From AC-32 sp038237925 (GTDB taxonomy: Bacteria; Actinomycetota; Thermoleophilia; Gaiellales; Gaiellaceae): DNA of 64,000 bases. Both the position numbers and the translations under genes were made by a program. Location of the stretch: the NCBI GenBank assembly GCA_038237925.1, contig JBBRYF010000003.1, forward strand, positions 100,525-164,524, read 5' to 3'. Under the pieces are notes generated by a model. That model was not told the DNA's origin. It searched no databases and saw nothing but the letters and a program-made list of their open reading frames with translations. Below are positions 33,097 through 41,979 of this stretch, piece after piece. Positions within the stretch are counted from its first letter, which is position 1. Each line of letters opens with the position of its first letter.

Positions 33097-33756
33097 ATGG
33101 GTCCCGCCCCGAAGCGGCTGCGCGTGATCGTCACGCGGGCCGCTGAGCAGCTCGAACCGCTCTCGGGGCGTATCGAGGCGCTCGGGCACGCGGTCGTGCG
33201 CTGCCCGCTGATCGAACTCGAGCCCGTGGGGCCCGAGGTTGTCGACGTCGCCGGCTACGACTGGGTCGTCGTCACGAGCCCATACGGGGCGCGGGAGCTT
33301 CTCCGCCGCGCGCGTGGGACACTCTCGACGGCCGCCGCGATCGGGCCCGGGACGGCTGCCGCTCTTCGCGAGGGTGGCGTCGAGCCCGCGCTCATTCCTC
33401 GCGTCTCGACGCAGGAGGGCCTCCTCACGGAGCTCCCGCGGCCGACCGGGCGCGTGTTGTTCGCCGGCGCCGAGCGCGCGCGCCGGCTGCTCGTCGACGA
33501 GCTGGGTGCGGCGTTCGTGCCCCTCTACCGCACGCGGGCGCTGCGTCCCGAGCCGCAGCCGGAGGGCGACCTCGTTGTGCTCGCGTCCTCCTCCGCGGCC
33601 GAGGCGTTCGCCGCCCTTGGCGCCGCCATTCCCGCCGTCTCGATCGGTCCTGAGACGACCCGAACGGCGCGGGCGGCCGGCCTGCGCGTTGTCGCCGAGG
33701 CCGACCCCCACGACGTCGACGGACTCGTCGACGCCGTCGCGCGGGCCGCGGTTTAG
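33097..33756 (+). CDS. hemD: Uroporphyrinogen-III synthase HemD
   Basis: A 219-residue two-lobed protein: RVIVTRAAEQLEPLSGRIEA at the start, YDWVVVTSPYGARELL near 55, AAIGPGTAAALREGG near 80, RVLFAGAERARRLL near 117, and VVLASSSAAEAFAAL near 158. Sequence conservation in this family is low, but the order after hemC and the motif spacing make the assignment firm. It closes the macrocycle to uroporphyrinogen III. Confidence 0.88.
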   Translation: MGPAPKRLRVIVTRAAEQLEPLSGRIEALGHAVVRCPLIELEPVGPEVVDVAGYDWVVVTSPYGARELLRRARGTLSTAAAIGPGTAAALREGGVEPALIPRVSTQEGLLTELPRPTGRVLFAGAERARRLLVDELGAAFVPLYRTRALRPEPQPEGDLVVLASSSAAEAFAALGAAIPAVSIGPETTRTARAAGLRVVAEADPHDVDGLVDAVARAAV

Positions 33757-33765
33757 GCTCCCGAC

Positions 33766-34572
33766 GTGGTGATCACGTTCCTGTCCGACTTCGGCCTTCA
33801 GGACGACTTCGTCGGCACCTGTCACGGCGTGATGAAGCGGATGGCGCCCGAGGTCGAGATCATCGACATCACCCACGGCATCCCGCCGCAGCAGGTGCTC
33901 CAGGGCGCGCTGGTCCTCCGCAACACGCTGCCCTACATGCCCGAGGGCGTCCACCTGGCGGTCGTCGACCCGGGGGTCGGGAGCCACCGGCGGCCGCTCG
34001 CGCTCCGCACGGGTGACGGGCGCTTCCTCGTCGGGCCCGACAACGGGCTGCTCCTCCCAGCGGCGGACGGGCTCGGCGGGGTCCAGCGGGCCCACGAGCT
34101 CGCGAACCCCGATTACGCGCTCGACAGTGTCTCGCGAACGTTCCACGGGCGCGACCTCTTCTCGCCGGCCGCCGCCCACCTCGCGCTTGGCGTCGAGCTG
34201 GCCGAGCTCGGGCCGCCGGTCGACCCTCAGGCACTCGTGCGACTCGACGTGCCCGCGCCCGAGGTGGGGCAGAACAGGATCCGCGCGGTCGTGCTCTACG
34301 TCGACCACTTCGGGAACATCCAGCTCAACCTCGACCGGCAGCACCTCGAAGCCGCCGGCGTCGTCCCGGGTGTGAAGGTCGAGCTGGAGTTCTCGCTCGA
34401 CCGCTACTTCGCCGTCGCCGCGCGAACCTTCGCCGACGCGCGGCCCGGCGACATCATCCTTTACGAGGACTCGTACTCGAACATCGCGATCGCGATCAGC
34501 GGCGGCAGTGCGGCCGAGCTCTTCGGCGCCGGCGCGAGTGACGAGGTCCGAATCCACCTGCGCACGCCGTGA
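33766..34572 (+). CDS. S-adenosylmethionine hydroxide adenosyltransferase (DUF62)
   Basis: A 268-residue protein with the family's blocks: TFLSDFGLQDDFVGTCHGVM start, IIDITHGIPPQQVLQGA near 33, HLAVVDPGVGSHRRPLAL near 62, FLVGPDNGLLLP near 86, HGRDLFSPAAAHLA near 126, and VLYVDHFGNIQLNL near 173. Enzymes of this family hydrolyse SAM to adenosine and methionine. GTG start at 33766; the stop overlaps the methyltransferase GTG, pairing SAM breakdown with a SAM user. Confidence 0.9.
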   Translation: MVITFLSDFGLQDDFVGTCHGVMKRMAPEVEIIDITHGIPPQQVLQGALVLRNTLPYMPEGVHLAVVDPGVGSHRRPLALRTGDGRFLVGPDNGLLLPAADGLGGVQRAHELANPDYALDSVSRTFHGRDLFSPAAAHLALGVELAELGPPVDPQALVRLDVPAPEVGQNRIRAVVLYVDHFGNIQLNLDRQHLEAAGVVPGVKVELEFSLDRYFAVAARTFADARPGDIILYEDSYSNIAIAISGGSAAELFGAGASDEVRIHLRTP

Positions 34573-35210
34573 GCTTCGCGGACCTGGAGCGGCGCTTCGG
34601 CCGGAAGCTCGCCCGGGTCGCAACGAACGCCGTCGTGGCGCGACCGGCGCTCTGGGGCGGGTTCCGCTGGCTCCTGCAGCGGCAGTTCGACCGTCTGGCG
34701 CCGAACTGGAGCGCGATGCGCGGGCCGCATGCCCTGGCGGCACTCGAGGAGGCTCTCGACGCGATCCCCGGCGCTCCGCGGCGGATCCTCGACCTCGGGA
34801 CGGGCACGGGTGCCGCGGCGTTCGCGGCCGCACGCCGCTTTCCGGCGGCAGAGGTCGTCGGTGCCGACCTGGCCGAGCGGATGCTCGCCGAGGCGCGCGC
34901 ACAGACACCGCCTGAGCTCGCAGACCGCATCAGCTTCCAGACGGCCGACGGTGCGCGGCTGCCGTTCGACGACGGCGAGTTCGATCTCGTCGTCCTCGCC
35001 AACATGATCCCGTTCTTCGACGAGCTCGCGCGGGTGGTCTCCGGCGGCGGTCACGTCGTCCTGACGTTCTCGGCCGGGCCGGAGACGCCGATCTGGGTGC
35101 CCCCGGAGCGGCTTCGGCAGGAGCTCGGCGCGCGCGGTTTCCCGGACTTTGCGGACTTCGAGGCGCACAGCGCAACCGCCCTGCTTGCCCGCAAGGCCGA
35201 TCGGGCTTAG
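34569..35210 (+). CDS. Class I SAM-dependent methyltransferase
   Basis: A 213-residue methyltransferase. Motif I RILDLGTGTGAAAFAAARRF near 76, acidic loop VVGADLAERML near 97, FQTADGARLPFDDGEFDLVV near 120 (motifs II-III), and a C-terminal sheet. The N-terminal 65 residues are helical and basic. The substrate cannot be assigned. GTG start is coupled to the SAM hydrolase stop (GTGA). Confidence 0.87.
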   Translation: MSFADLERRFGRKLARVATNAVVARPALWGGFRWLLQRQFDRLAPNWSAMRGPHALAALEEALDAIPGAPRRILDLGTGTGAAAFAAARRFPAAEVVGADLAERMLAEARAQTPPELADRISFQTADGARLPFDDGEFDLVVLANMIPFFDELARVVSGGGHVVLTFSAGPETPIWVPPERLRQELGARGFPDFADFEAHSATALLARKADRA

Positions 35211-35223
35211 GCTGCCGCGTCAC

Positions 35224-35268
35224 AAGGACGTTCGCGGCGCGGTTGCACCGGCCCGGACGTCCTTCTTT
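35224..35268 (+). terminator. Candidate terminator after the methyltransferase
   Basis: AAGGACGT (35224-35231) and ACGTCCTT (35257-35264) make an 8-bp stem with a 25-base G+C-rich loop that may fold further, followed by CTTTTC. It lies 13 bases after the stop codon and before tRNA-Phe. A TAGACT at 35284-35289 could be the tRNA -10 box. Confidence 0.5.
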
Positions 35269-35299
35269 TCAGACGTGCGTGGCTAGACTAGGCGACCGC

Positions 35300-35372
35300 G
35301 GCGAGGTAGCTCAGTTGGTAGAGCACACGGCTGAAAACCGTGGTGTCGCCGGTTCGATCCCGGCCCTCGCCA
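35300..35372 (+). tRNA. tRNA-Phe (anticodon GAA)
   Basis: A 73-base cloverleaf: acceptor GGCGAGG/CCTCGCC, D stem GCTC/GAGC, anticodon stem CACGG/CCGTG with loop CTGAAAA (anticodon GAA), T stem GCCGG/CCGGC with loop TTCGATC, and discriminator A. All stems pair fully. CCA is not encoded. The convergent response-regulator gene ends one base after it. Confidence 0.98.
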
Positions 35373-35768
35373 TCACCCGACCGCCCGAGCGGTCGCGAGG
35401 CGCACGAGCAGGCCTTCGACGAGCGCGCTCTTCAAGAGCACCTCGTCGGCGCCTGCGTCACGGACTGCGCGGTGGAGCTCCGGCGCATCGTCGCCCGTGA
35501 GCGCGATCAAGCAGAGGCTCGGATGGTCGCGGCGCAGGCGCGCCGCGGCGCTGACGCCGTCGAGGAGCGGCATGTGCAGGTCGAGCACGACGGCGTCGGC
35601 CTCGAGTTCGTCGGCGAGTTCGATCGCCTCGAGCCCGTCCCGGGCCGCGCCGATCACGGTCAGCTCCGGCTGGCGGTCGATCAGCACGCGGAGCGAGCTG
35701 AGAAAGGCAGGGTCGTCGTCGGCGATCAGGACGCGGATGCGGAAGTCCTCCGACGGCAGATGATCCAT
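35373..35768 (-). CDS. Stand-alone receiver-domain response regulator
   Basis: A 131-residue CheY-like protein with no output domain: acidic pocket ADDDPAF, phospho-acceptor Asp in VVLDLHMPLLDG (about 56), Thr in ALTGDDAPE and Lys in EVLLKSAL. It resembles the receiver part of NarL-type regulators. No kinase is adjacent. ATG at 35768 chosen; a TTG three codons earlier is possible. Its last codon abuts the tRNA 3' end. Confidence 0.85.
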   Translation of the reverse strand: MDHLPSEDFRIRVLIADDDPAFLSSLRVLIDRQPELTVIGAARDGLEAIELADELEADAVVLDLHMPLLDGVSAAARLRRDHPSLCLIALTGDDAPELHRAVRDAGADEVLLKSALVEGLLVRLATARAVG

Positions 35769-35793
35769 GAGAGGCAACGCTAGCCTTGTCGCG

Positions 35794-36705
35794 ATGAATG
35801 CTCAAGAAACGCTGCAGCCGGTCGCGGTCATCGGAGCCGGTCTTGACCTCGGCGCGGGGCGGCGCGGCGTCGACATGGGCCCGTCGGCGATCCGCTACGC
35901 GGGCCTGGACGAGCGGATCGTCCAGCTAGGTCGCCGCTGCGAGGATCGCGGCGACGTTGTCACGGCCGTTGCGGAAGCGACCGCGGTCGGCGACGAGCGC
36001 ATGCGCTACCTCCCGCAGATCAAGACGACGTGCGAGCGGATCGCCGACCTCGTCGCCCGCGCGGTGGAGGACGGCTTCGTGCCGCTCGTTCTCGGCGGTG
36101 ACCACTCGATCGCCCTCGGGACGCTCGGCGGGCTCGCGCGGGTGAACCGGCCGGGCGGAGTTCTCTGGCTCGATGCCCACGGCGACCTGAACCGCCCGCA
36201 GACCTCGCCGAGCGGAAACGTCCACGGGATGCCCCTGGCGGCGGCGCTCGGGCTGGCGGGACCGGAGTTCGAGAGCGGCGCCTATCCGCTCCCCGCCGTC
36301 GACCGGCGCCGGATCGCGCTCGTCGGCGTGCGCTCCCTCGACCCCGGCGAGCGCGAGCTGCTGGCCGAGCTCGACGCATGCGTCTTCACGATGAGCGACC
36401 TCGATCGCGTCGGCGTCGAGGGTGCGATGCGGGAGGCGCTTGCGCATGTCTCCGGCGAGGCGTTCGTCCACCTGAGCCTCGACATGGACGTCCTCGATCC
36501 CGAGGTCGCGCCCGGGGTCGGGACACCGGTGCGCGGCGGGCTGTCCTACCGCGAGGCGCACTTGGCGATGGAGCTCGTCGCCGAGTCGGGGATGGTCGGT
36601 TCGCTGGAGGTCGTCGAGGTGAACCCGATCCTCGACCGCGAGAACCAGACCGCGAAGCTGGCGGTCGAGCTGGTCGCGAGCGCCCTCGGCGCGCGCATTC
36701 TGTGA
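35794..36705 (+). CDS. Arginase/agmatinase-family ureohydrolase
   Basis: A 303-residue enzyme with all manganese-binding motifs: GGDHSIALGT (H104), LWLDAHGDLN (D127, H129, D131), and SLDMDVLDP (about 229-237). SGNVHGMPLAAALG near 140 is typical of arginases rather than agmatinases, as is EVNPILDRENQTAKLAVEL at the C-terminus. It would release urea from arginine. ATG at 35794 fits the normal length. Divergent from the receiver protein. The 71 bases after it contain no gene. Confidence 0.92.
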   Translation: MNAQETLQPVAVIGAGLDLGAGRRGVDMGPSAIRYAGLDERIVQLGRRCEDRGDVVTAVAEATAVGDERMRYLPQIKTTCERIADLVARAVEDGFVPLVLGGDHSIALGTLGGLARVNRPGGVLWLDAHGDLNRPQTSPSGNVHGMPLAAALGLAGPEFESGAYPLPAVDRRRIALVGVRSLDPGERELLAELDACVFTMSDLDRVGVEGAMREALAHVSGEAFVHLSLDMDVLDPEVAPGVGTPVRGGLSYREAHLAMELVAESGMVGSLEVVEVNPILDRENQTAKLAVELVASALGARIL

Positions 36706-36776
36706 CACGCGCCTGAACTTGCCCCCGGGAATCCCCCTCAGTGTTCCCCCCTACAGTCAGCGTAGCCGCCGCGGGC

Positions 36777-37571
36777 TCACGCGTGTGAAACGGGAGTGTG
36801 ACGAACCAGGAACTTCTCGACGGCGTCGGCAGTTTCCTCGTACGCGTCCCAGTAGACGACGTGTCCGCCCGTGACGCCGACCAGCTCCAGCCTGTCGCCA
36901 AGTGTGGCCTCGTAGTCCTTGAGCTGCTCCTCGCGCACGAGGCCGAAGTGGGACGCGTGGACTAGGAGCGACGGCACCCCCGCCAGCACGTTCGCCGGCG
37001 GCGGCTCGCGGCAGAGCTCGCCGTAGCCGGCTGCGACGGCGGCCCGCGCGTAGCGCCAGCGCAAGCGGCCGTCCGGCGACGCGTCGAGATGTTCGCGCGC
37101 CTCCTCCTCCAGGCACAATCGCGGTGTCAGCGAGCCGCTCGTGAGGCGTGCCTCGATCGCCGCCTCCGCCGACGCGTAGGCGTGGTCCTTCGCGGCCTCC
37201 TGCGCAAAGTCGAGGCCGACGTGGGGCAGGATCTGGATCGCCGGGTCGAGCAGCACCACGCAGCGAATTCGCTCCGGCGCCCGCGCCGCGAGCTCCAGGA
37301 TGAGCCGCCCGCCCATGCTGTGGCCGACCCAAGCCGCGGGTCCGACGTCGCCGAACGTCTCGAGCAGGTCGCCTACGTGCGTGCCGAGATCCCACGGTGG
37401 CTCCCACTCGGACCGGCCGTGGCCGCGCAGATCCGGGGCCAGCACGCGGAAACGCAACGCCAGCCGTTCCTCGGCCAGCTTCCGGAAGCGGCGGCCGTGC
37501 GCCGAGACGCCGTGCACGCAGACGACGGGCGGTGCGGCCGCGTCACCCCACTCCTGCACGTGTAGCCGCAT
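36777..37571 (-). CDS. Alpha/beta hydrolase
   Basis: A 264-residue hydrolase: oxyanion-strand VVCVHGVSAHGRRFRKL near 16, PDLRGHGRSEW near 47, nucleophile elbow GHSMGG (S85), and the late His in GGHVVYW near 242. The acid is probably Asp in the preceding strand. Substrate unknown; the family includes esterases, lactonases and C-C hydrolases. Divergent from the phosphoesterase across 20 bases. Confidence 0.88.
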   Translation of the reverse strand: MRLHVQEWGDAAAPPVVCVHGVSAHGRRFRKLAEERLALRFRVLAPDLRGHGRSEWEPPWDLGTHVGDLLETFGDVGPAAWVGHSMGGRLILELAARAPERIRCVVLLDPAIQILPHVGLDFAQEAAKDHAYASAEAAIEARLTSGSLTPRLCLEEEAREHLDASPDGRLRWRYARAAVAAGYGELCREPPPANVLAGVPSLLVHASHFGLVREEQLKDYEATLGDRLELVGVTGGHVVYWDAYEETADAVEKFLVRHTPVSHA

Positions 37572-37591
37572 CGGGGTCAGACTATCCCCGC

Positions 37592-38266
37592 GTGCTCGGG
37601 CTCCTCTACGACATCCACGGTAACCTGCCCGCGCTCGACGCGGTGCTCGAGCAGGCCGACCGCGAAGGTGTCGATCGCTGGCTGCTCGGCGGCGACTACG
37701 GGACGCCGAGCCCGTGGCCGCTCGAGACGCTCGACCGCCTACGTGGGCTCGACGACGCGACGTGGATCCGCGGCAACGGCGAGCGCTGGCTACGCGAGCC
37801 GCCGACCGACCGGCCCGAGGTGATGGCGTCGTACGAGCTGTTTGCCGGCGGGCTTCCGGACGACGTCGTCGACTGGCTCTACGGCCTCCCGCCGCAGGCC
37901 GAGCTCGACGGCGTGCTCTACGTCCACGGCTCGCCGCTCTCGGACGTCGAGAGCTTCGCGCCCGAGCCGCAAGAGGGCGAGGAGACGCTGCTCGCGGGCA
38001 TGCACGACCGGCTTGTCGTCTTCGGCCACAGTCACCGGCAGTTCCGGCGGCAAGGGCCTGAAGGCACCGATCTCCTCAACCCGGGGAGCGCAGGCATGCC
38101 GCTCGACGGAGACACGCGTGGCGCGTGGGCCGTTCGCACCGACGCGGGCGAGTTCGAGTTCCGCCGCACGGAATACGACGTGAAACGCGCCGTCGACGGT
38201 TACCGGCGGCTCGGCGGCGACTTCGGGGAGCTCATGTCGCGCCGGATCGAGCGCGGTTCAGACTAG
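37592..38266 (+). CDS. Metallophosphoesterase (YfcE/MJ0936-like)
   Basis: A 224-residue calcineurin-fold phosphoesterase: LYDIHGNLPALDAVLE (D-x-H), WLLGGDYGTPSP (G-D), WIRGNGERWL (G-N in place of the usual G-N-H-D), LYVHGSP and VVFGHSHRQF (G-H-x-H), then NPGSAGMP. It could be a phosphodiesterase or protein phosphatase. GTG start at 37592 gives the first beta strand directly. Convergent 4-base overlap with the OsmC gene. Confidence 0.9.
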   Translation: MLGLLYDIHGNLPALDAVLEQADREGVDRWLLGGDYGTPSPWPLETLDRLRGLDDATWIRGNGERWLREPPTDRPEVMASYELFAGGLPDDVVDWLYGLPPQAELDGVLYVHGSPLSDVESFAPEPQEGEETLLAGMHDRLVVFGHSHRQFRRQGPEGTDLLNPGSAGMPLDGDTRGAWAVRTDAGEFEFRRTEYDVKRAVDGYRRLGGDFGELMSRRIERGSD

Positions 38267-38697
38267 GCCAGCGACGCGTCCAGCGAGATCTCGACGCCGC
38301 CTAGGGCGTTCGAGACCGGGCAGCCTTCCTTTGCCTCGTTGGCCGCCGCCTGAAAGGCTGCGTCGTCGAAACCGTCGACCTCCGCGCGCACCGTCAGCTG
38401 CAGCGTGGTGATGCGGAAGCCGGCGTCGGTCTGGTCGAGCGTGCACACCGCGCCGGTTTCGATCTTCTTCGGCGCATGACCACCCTGCGCGAGGCCGTTC
38501 GCGAGCGCCATCGAGAAGCACGTCGCCTCAGCCGCCGCGATCAGCTCCTCCGGGCTCGTCTTGCCGCCGGGCTGCTCGAACCGTGACGCGAATGTGACTT
38601 CTTGGCCGCTGATCGCGCCGCTGTCGACGTCGAACCGACCCGAGCCGCTGCGCAGGTCTCCTTCCCACGTCGCGTGGGCTCGCCGCTCAATCGCCAT
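38263..38697 (-). CDS. OsmC/Ohr-family peroxiredoxin
   Basis: A 144-residue protein: ATWEGDLRSGSGRF at the start, KTSPEELIAAAEATCFSMAL near 45 with the peroxidatic cysteine, and KEGCPVSNALGG near 120 with the resolving cysteine. These fit OsmC-type hydroperoxide reductases using dihydrolipoamide. The ATG at 38697 lies 11 bases inside the rarA coding end, so the two are co-translated. Confidence 0.92.
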   Translation of the reverse strand: MAIERRAHATWEGDLRSGSGRFDVDSGAISGQEVTFASRFEQPGGKTSPEELIAAAEATCFSMALANGLAQGGHAPKKIETGAVCTLDQTDAGFRITTLQLTVRAEVDGFDDAAFQAAANEAKEGCPVSNALGGVEISLDASLA

Positions 38698-39955
38698 TCT
38701 CTGCCTCCTCTTCGCCCGATCCGGACGGTCGGTAGTAGGTCTTCCCGCGCAGTGCCTCCGGCAGATGCTCGACCTCAAAGCCGCGCGGATCGTCGTGGGG
38801 GTAGATGTATCCCTGGCCGCGCCCGAGCTTCTTCGCGCCGTAGTAGTGCGAGTCGCGGAGCGCGTCGGGCGGCCTCGCCTGGCCCAGCTCGCGGGCGTCC
38901 GCCGTTGCCTCCTTGAGCGCGACGTAGGACGCGTTCGACTTCGGCGCGCGAGCGAGGTAGATCGCGGCCTGCGCGAGGTTGAGCCGGGCTTCGGGCAGGC
39001 CGACGTGCTCGACGGCCTGAGCGGCCGCGACTGCCACGAGCAGCGCGCGCGGGTCCGCGTTGCCGATGTCCTCGGATGCAAGCACGATCATCCGCCGTGC
39101 GACGAACCGCGCGTCCTCGCCGCCCTCGAGCATCGCGGCCAGGTAGTAGACGGCAGCGTCGGGATCCGAGCCGCGCATCGACTTGATGAAGGCCGAGATG
39201 AAGTCGTAGTGCGCGTCGCCGCCTTTGTCGTAGACGAGCGGCCGCTTGCGCGCGGCGTCCTCGACGTGCTGCTCGCCGAGCTCGACGTCCTCGGCGCGCG
39301 CCGTCTGGGCCGCGAGCTCGAGGATGTTGAGCGCGTTCCGGGCATCTCCGCCCGCGCGGTGGGCGACGAGCGCGGCCACGCTGTCCGGCACATCGGCCGC
39401 GAGCGCAGCGGCGCCACGCGCGACGATCTCGCGCAGCTCCTCCTCGCCGAGCGGCCCGAGCTCGTAGATCTGGCAACGCGAGAGCAACGCCGAGTTGACT
39501 TCGAAGTACGGGTTCTCGGTGGTCGCGCCGATCAGGATGATGAGCCCCTCCTCGACCCCGGGCAGCAGCGCATCCTGCTGGGCCTTGTTGAAACGGTGGA
39601 TCTCGTCGAGGAACAGGATCGTCCGCTGTCCCGAGCCGCCGAGCCGGTCGCGCGCCCGCGCCAGCACCGCACGCACGTCGCTGACGGAAGCCGACACCGC
39701 CGAGAGCTCCTCGAAGGCGGCGCCGGTCGTCTGCGCGACGATGCCGGCGAGCGTCGTCTTGCCTGTGCCGGGCGGCCCGTAGAGGATGGCGGAGCCGACC
39801 CGGTCCTCAGCGATCGCCAGCCGCAGGGCGGATCCCTCGCCGAGCACCTGCTCCTGGCCGACGAACTCGTCGAGCGACTGCGGCCGGAGGCGCAGCGCCA
39901 GCGGCGCGACCTCCTGCATTCGCTCCTTGGCTGCGTCGGCGAAAAGATCGCTCAC
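38687..39955 (-). CDS. rarA: Replication-associated recombination protein RarA
   Basis: A 422-residue AAA+ ATPase: PLALRLRPQSLDEFVGQEQ near 18, Walker A YGPPGTGKTTLA near 57, Walker B ILFLDEIHRFNKAQQDALLP near 112, sensor 1 GATTENPYFEVN near 140, and the C-terminal MgsA domain with KRPLVYDKGGDAHYDFISAF near 228 and DALRDSHYYGAKKLGRG. It acts at stalled replication forks. GTG at 39955 is divergent from the tryptophan dioxygenase start by 21 bases. Confidence 0.95.
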   Translation of the reverse strand: MSDLFADAAKERMQEVAPLALRLRPQSLDEFVGQEQVLGEGSALRLAIAEDRVGSAILYGPPGTGKTTLAGIVAQTTGAAFEELSAVSASVSDVRAVLARARDRLGGSGQRTILFLDEIHRFNKAQQDALLPGVEEGLIILIGATTENPYFEVNSALLSRCQIYELGPLGEEELREIVARGAAALAADVPDSVAALVAHRAGGDARNALNILELAAQTARAEDVELGEQHVEDAARKRPLVYDKGGDAHYDFISAFIKSMRGSDPDAAVYYLAAMLEGGEDARFVARRMIVLASEDIGNADPRALLVAVAAAQAVEHVGLPEARLNLAQAAIYLARAPKSNASYVALKEATADARELGQARPPDALRDSHYYGAKKLGRGQGYIYPHDDPRGFEVEHLPEALRGKTYYRPSGSGEEEAENGD

Positions 39956-39976
39956 GGCGAGAAGTATGCTGCTGCG

Positions 39977-40693
39977 GTGGCAGCCGGCGAGGCCGAGGAC
40001 TTCAGCCAGCCCGTCCTCTCGGGGGACGGCGCCAGCGACTACGAGCGCTACCTCCGTACCGACGACCTGCTCGCGCTCCAGAAGCGGTCGGACGAGCAGT
40101 CCCACCGCGACGAGCTGCTCTTCCAGACCGTGCACCAGGCGTCCGAGCTCTGGCTGAAGCTCGCCTGGACGGAGGCCGAGGAGGCGACGCGCCTCGTCGA
40201 GCAGGGCGACCTCGCCGCGGCGCAGCGACTGCTGCGCCGCTCGGTGCTCGCAGTGGACTACGTCATCCGGCAGCTCGACATGCTCGAGGAGATGTCGCCC
40301 TGGGAGTACCAGGCGATCCGCAAAGTGCTCGGCCACGGCAGCGGCTTCGACTCGCCGGGCTTCCGCGAGATCCGCCGGATCACGCCGCAGCTCGGGCAGG
40401 CGTTCTCCGCGCGTGTGCGCGAGGCCGGGTTGAACGTCGTCGAGATCTACCGGCAGGGCCGCGAGCACGAAGACCTCTACCAGCTCGCTGAGCTGCTGAT
40501 CTCCTGGGACGAGCGGATCGCCCTCTGGCGGATGCGGCACTACCTCGTCGTCGCCCGCGTGATCGGCGACCAGGTCGTCGGCACCCAGGGGACGCCGGTC
40601 GAGCTTCTCGGCGGCCTGATCAAGCACCGCTTTTACCCGGAGCTGTGGCAGGCGCGAAACAGCCTCACCGACCTGGCGAACGAGGAGGACTGA
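39977..40693 (+). CDS. kynA: Tryptophan 2,3-dioxygenase
   Basis: A 238-residue heme dioxygenase: DYERYLRTDDLLALQ near 18, ELLFQTVHQASELWLKLAW near 43 (distal His in TVHQ), MLEEMSPWEYQAIRKVLGHG near 97, and RMRHYLVVARVIGDQVVGTQ near 190 with the proximal His, followed by FYPELWQARN. It opens tryptophan to N-formylkynurenine. The first in-frame start is GTG 39977. The rest of the kynurenine pathway is not visible; a broken M20 peptidase follows four bases later. Confidence 0.93.
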   Translation: MAAGEAEDFSQPVLSGDGASDYERYLRTDDLLALQKRSDEQSHRDELLFQTVHQASELWLKLAWTEAEEATRLVEQGDLAAAQRLLRRSVLAVDYVIRQLDMLEEMSPWEYQAIRKVLGHGSGFDSPGFREIRRITPQLGQAFSARVREAGLNVVEIYRQGREHEDLYQLAELLISWDERIALWRMRHYLVVARVIGDQVVGTQGTPVELLGGLIKHRFYPELWQARNSLTDLANEED

Positions 40694-40697
40694 CTCG

Positions 40698-41968
40698 CTG
40701 CGCGACGAGGTTACGCAGCTTCTCCAGGAGCTGATCCGGCTCGACACGGTCAATCCGCCCGGCAACGAGACGCAGGCGGCCGAGCTGCTGCGCGACTATC
40801 TCGGCGACCACGGCGTTCGCAGCGAGGTCTACGCGAAGGTCCCGGAGCGCGCGAACCTCGTCGCGCGCCTGCCGGGAAGCGGCGGCGGGTCGAGCCTGCT
40901 GCTGCTCTCGCACACGGACACCGTCGTGGCCGACGCCGCCGACTGGCAGCTCGACCCCTGGTCGGGCGAGGTTCGCGACGGCGAGCTCTGGGGGCGCGGC
41001 GCGATCGACATGAAGGGCCAGGTCGCGGCGGAGGCGGTCGCGATCGCATCGCTCGCGCGGGAGGGCTTCGAGCCTGCGGGCGATCTCGTCTTCGCCGCTT
41101 GCGCCGACGAGGAGGTCGGCCAGGGGTTCGGGCTCCCCTGGCTCTGCGAGCACCACCCGGACGCGGTTCGCACGGATTACGCGCTGAACGAAGGCGCAGG
41201 CGAGCGGATGGAGCTCTTCGGCCGCCCGTTCTACCTCTGCTCGAGCGCCGAGAAGATGAGCTCGCCCTTCCGGCTGGTCGTGCACGGCCGCGCGGGTCAC
41301 GCGTCGGTGCCGGGCATCGCCGACAACGCGCTCGTGAAGGCGGCACCGCTGATCGAGCGACTCGCCGCGTACCGGCCCGAGCTCCAGCTCGGCCCCGAGA
41401 CCGAGGCGATCGTCCAAGCGGTCGCCGCCCGGGCGCTCGCGCCGGAAGAAGCGCTCGAGCTCGCGCGTGACAAGGACGAGGCCGCGGCCGAGCTGCTCGA
41501 GCCGCTGCTCTCGTTCACGCTCTCGCCGACGATGATCAGCGCCTCCGAGCGCCGCAACGTGATCCCGCATACGTGCGAAGTGGTCGTCGACTGCCGCAGG
41601 CGGAGGTCGAGCGGGTGGTGCGCGACGTCCTCGGCGAGGGCGATTACGACTTCGAGTGGATCGAGGGCCGCGGCGGGACGCGCTCCGAGCTCGGGACGCC
41701 GCTCTGGAGCGCCGTCGAGAGCTTCGTCGCACAGGTCGAGCCCGAGGCGACGCTGCTGCCCGTCTGCGTGGCCGGGTTTACCGACAGCCACTGGCTGCGC
41801 GAGGCCTTCGGCACGGTCGCGTACGGCTTCTTCCCGACGAAGGCGATGGACCCACAGCTCGCTGCGCGCTTGATCCACTCCGCTGATGAGCGGATCGCCG
41901 TGGACGACCTCGAGCTCGCGGTCGAGTGCTTCCGCCACGCCGCCGTCGAGGTCACCGGCGGCCGCTAG
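40698..41968 (+). pseudogene. M20 family metallopeptidase (ArgE/DapE-like), frameshifted
   Basis: Two frames together give one M20 enzyme. Frame 1 from about 40698 carries LLLLSHTDTV, LWGRGAIDMKG and FAACADEEVGQG (metal and catalytic residues) and runs to VVVDCR at 41580-41597. The next block, LPQAEVERVVRDVLGEGDY, reads in another frame from 41591 to the stop at 41968. The usual linker between DCR and the following helix is missing, and CTGCCGC at the junction could be the scar of a deletion. No ATG, GTG or TTG exists upstream of 40926 in frame 1; CTG 40698 is the only plausible start. Decay or assembly error are both possible. Confidence 0.82.
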
Positions 41969-41979
41969 GCTCTTCCGCG

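Noticed and set aside
35373..35400. Overlap of the receiver protein with tRNA-Phe
   Set aside because: The stop codon begins the base after the tRNA discriminator, so the two abut but do not overlap.
38561..39976. Long plus-strand open frame leading into tryptophan dioxygenase
   Set aside because: It is antisense to rarA and OsmC. The dioxygenase itself begins at GTG 39977 at the conserved N-terminus.
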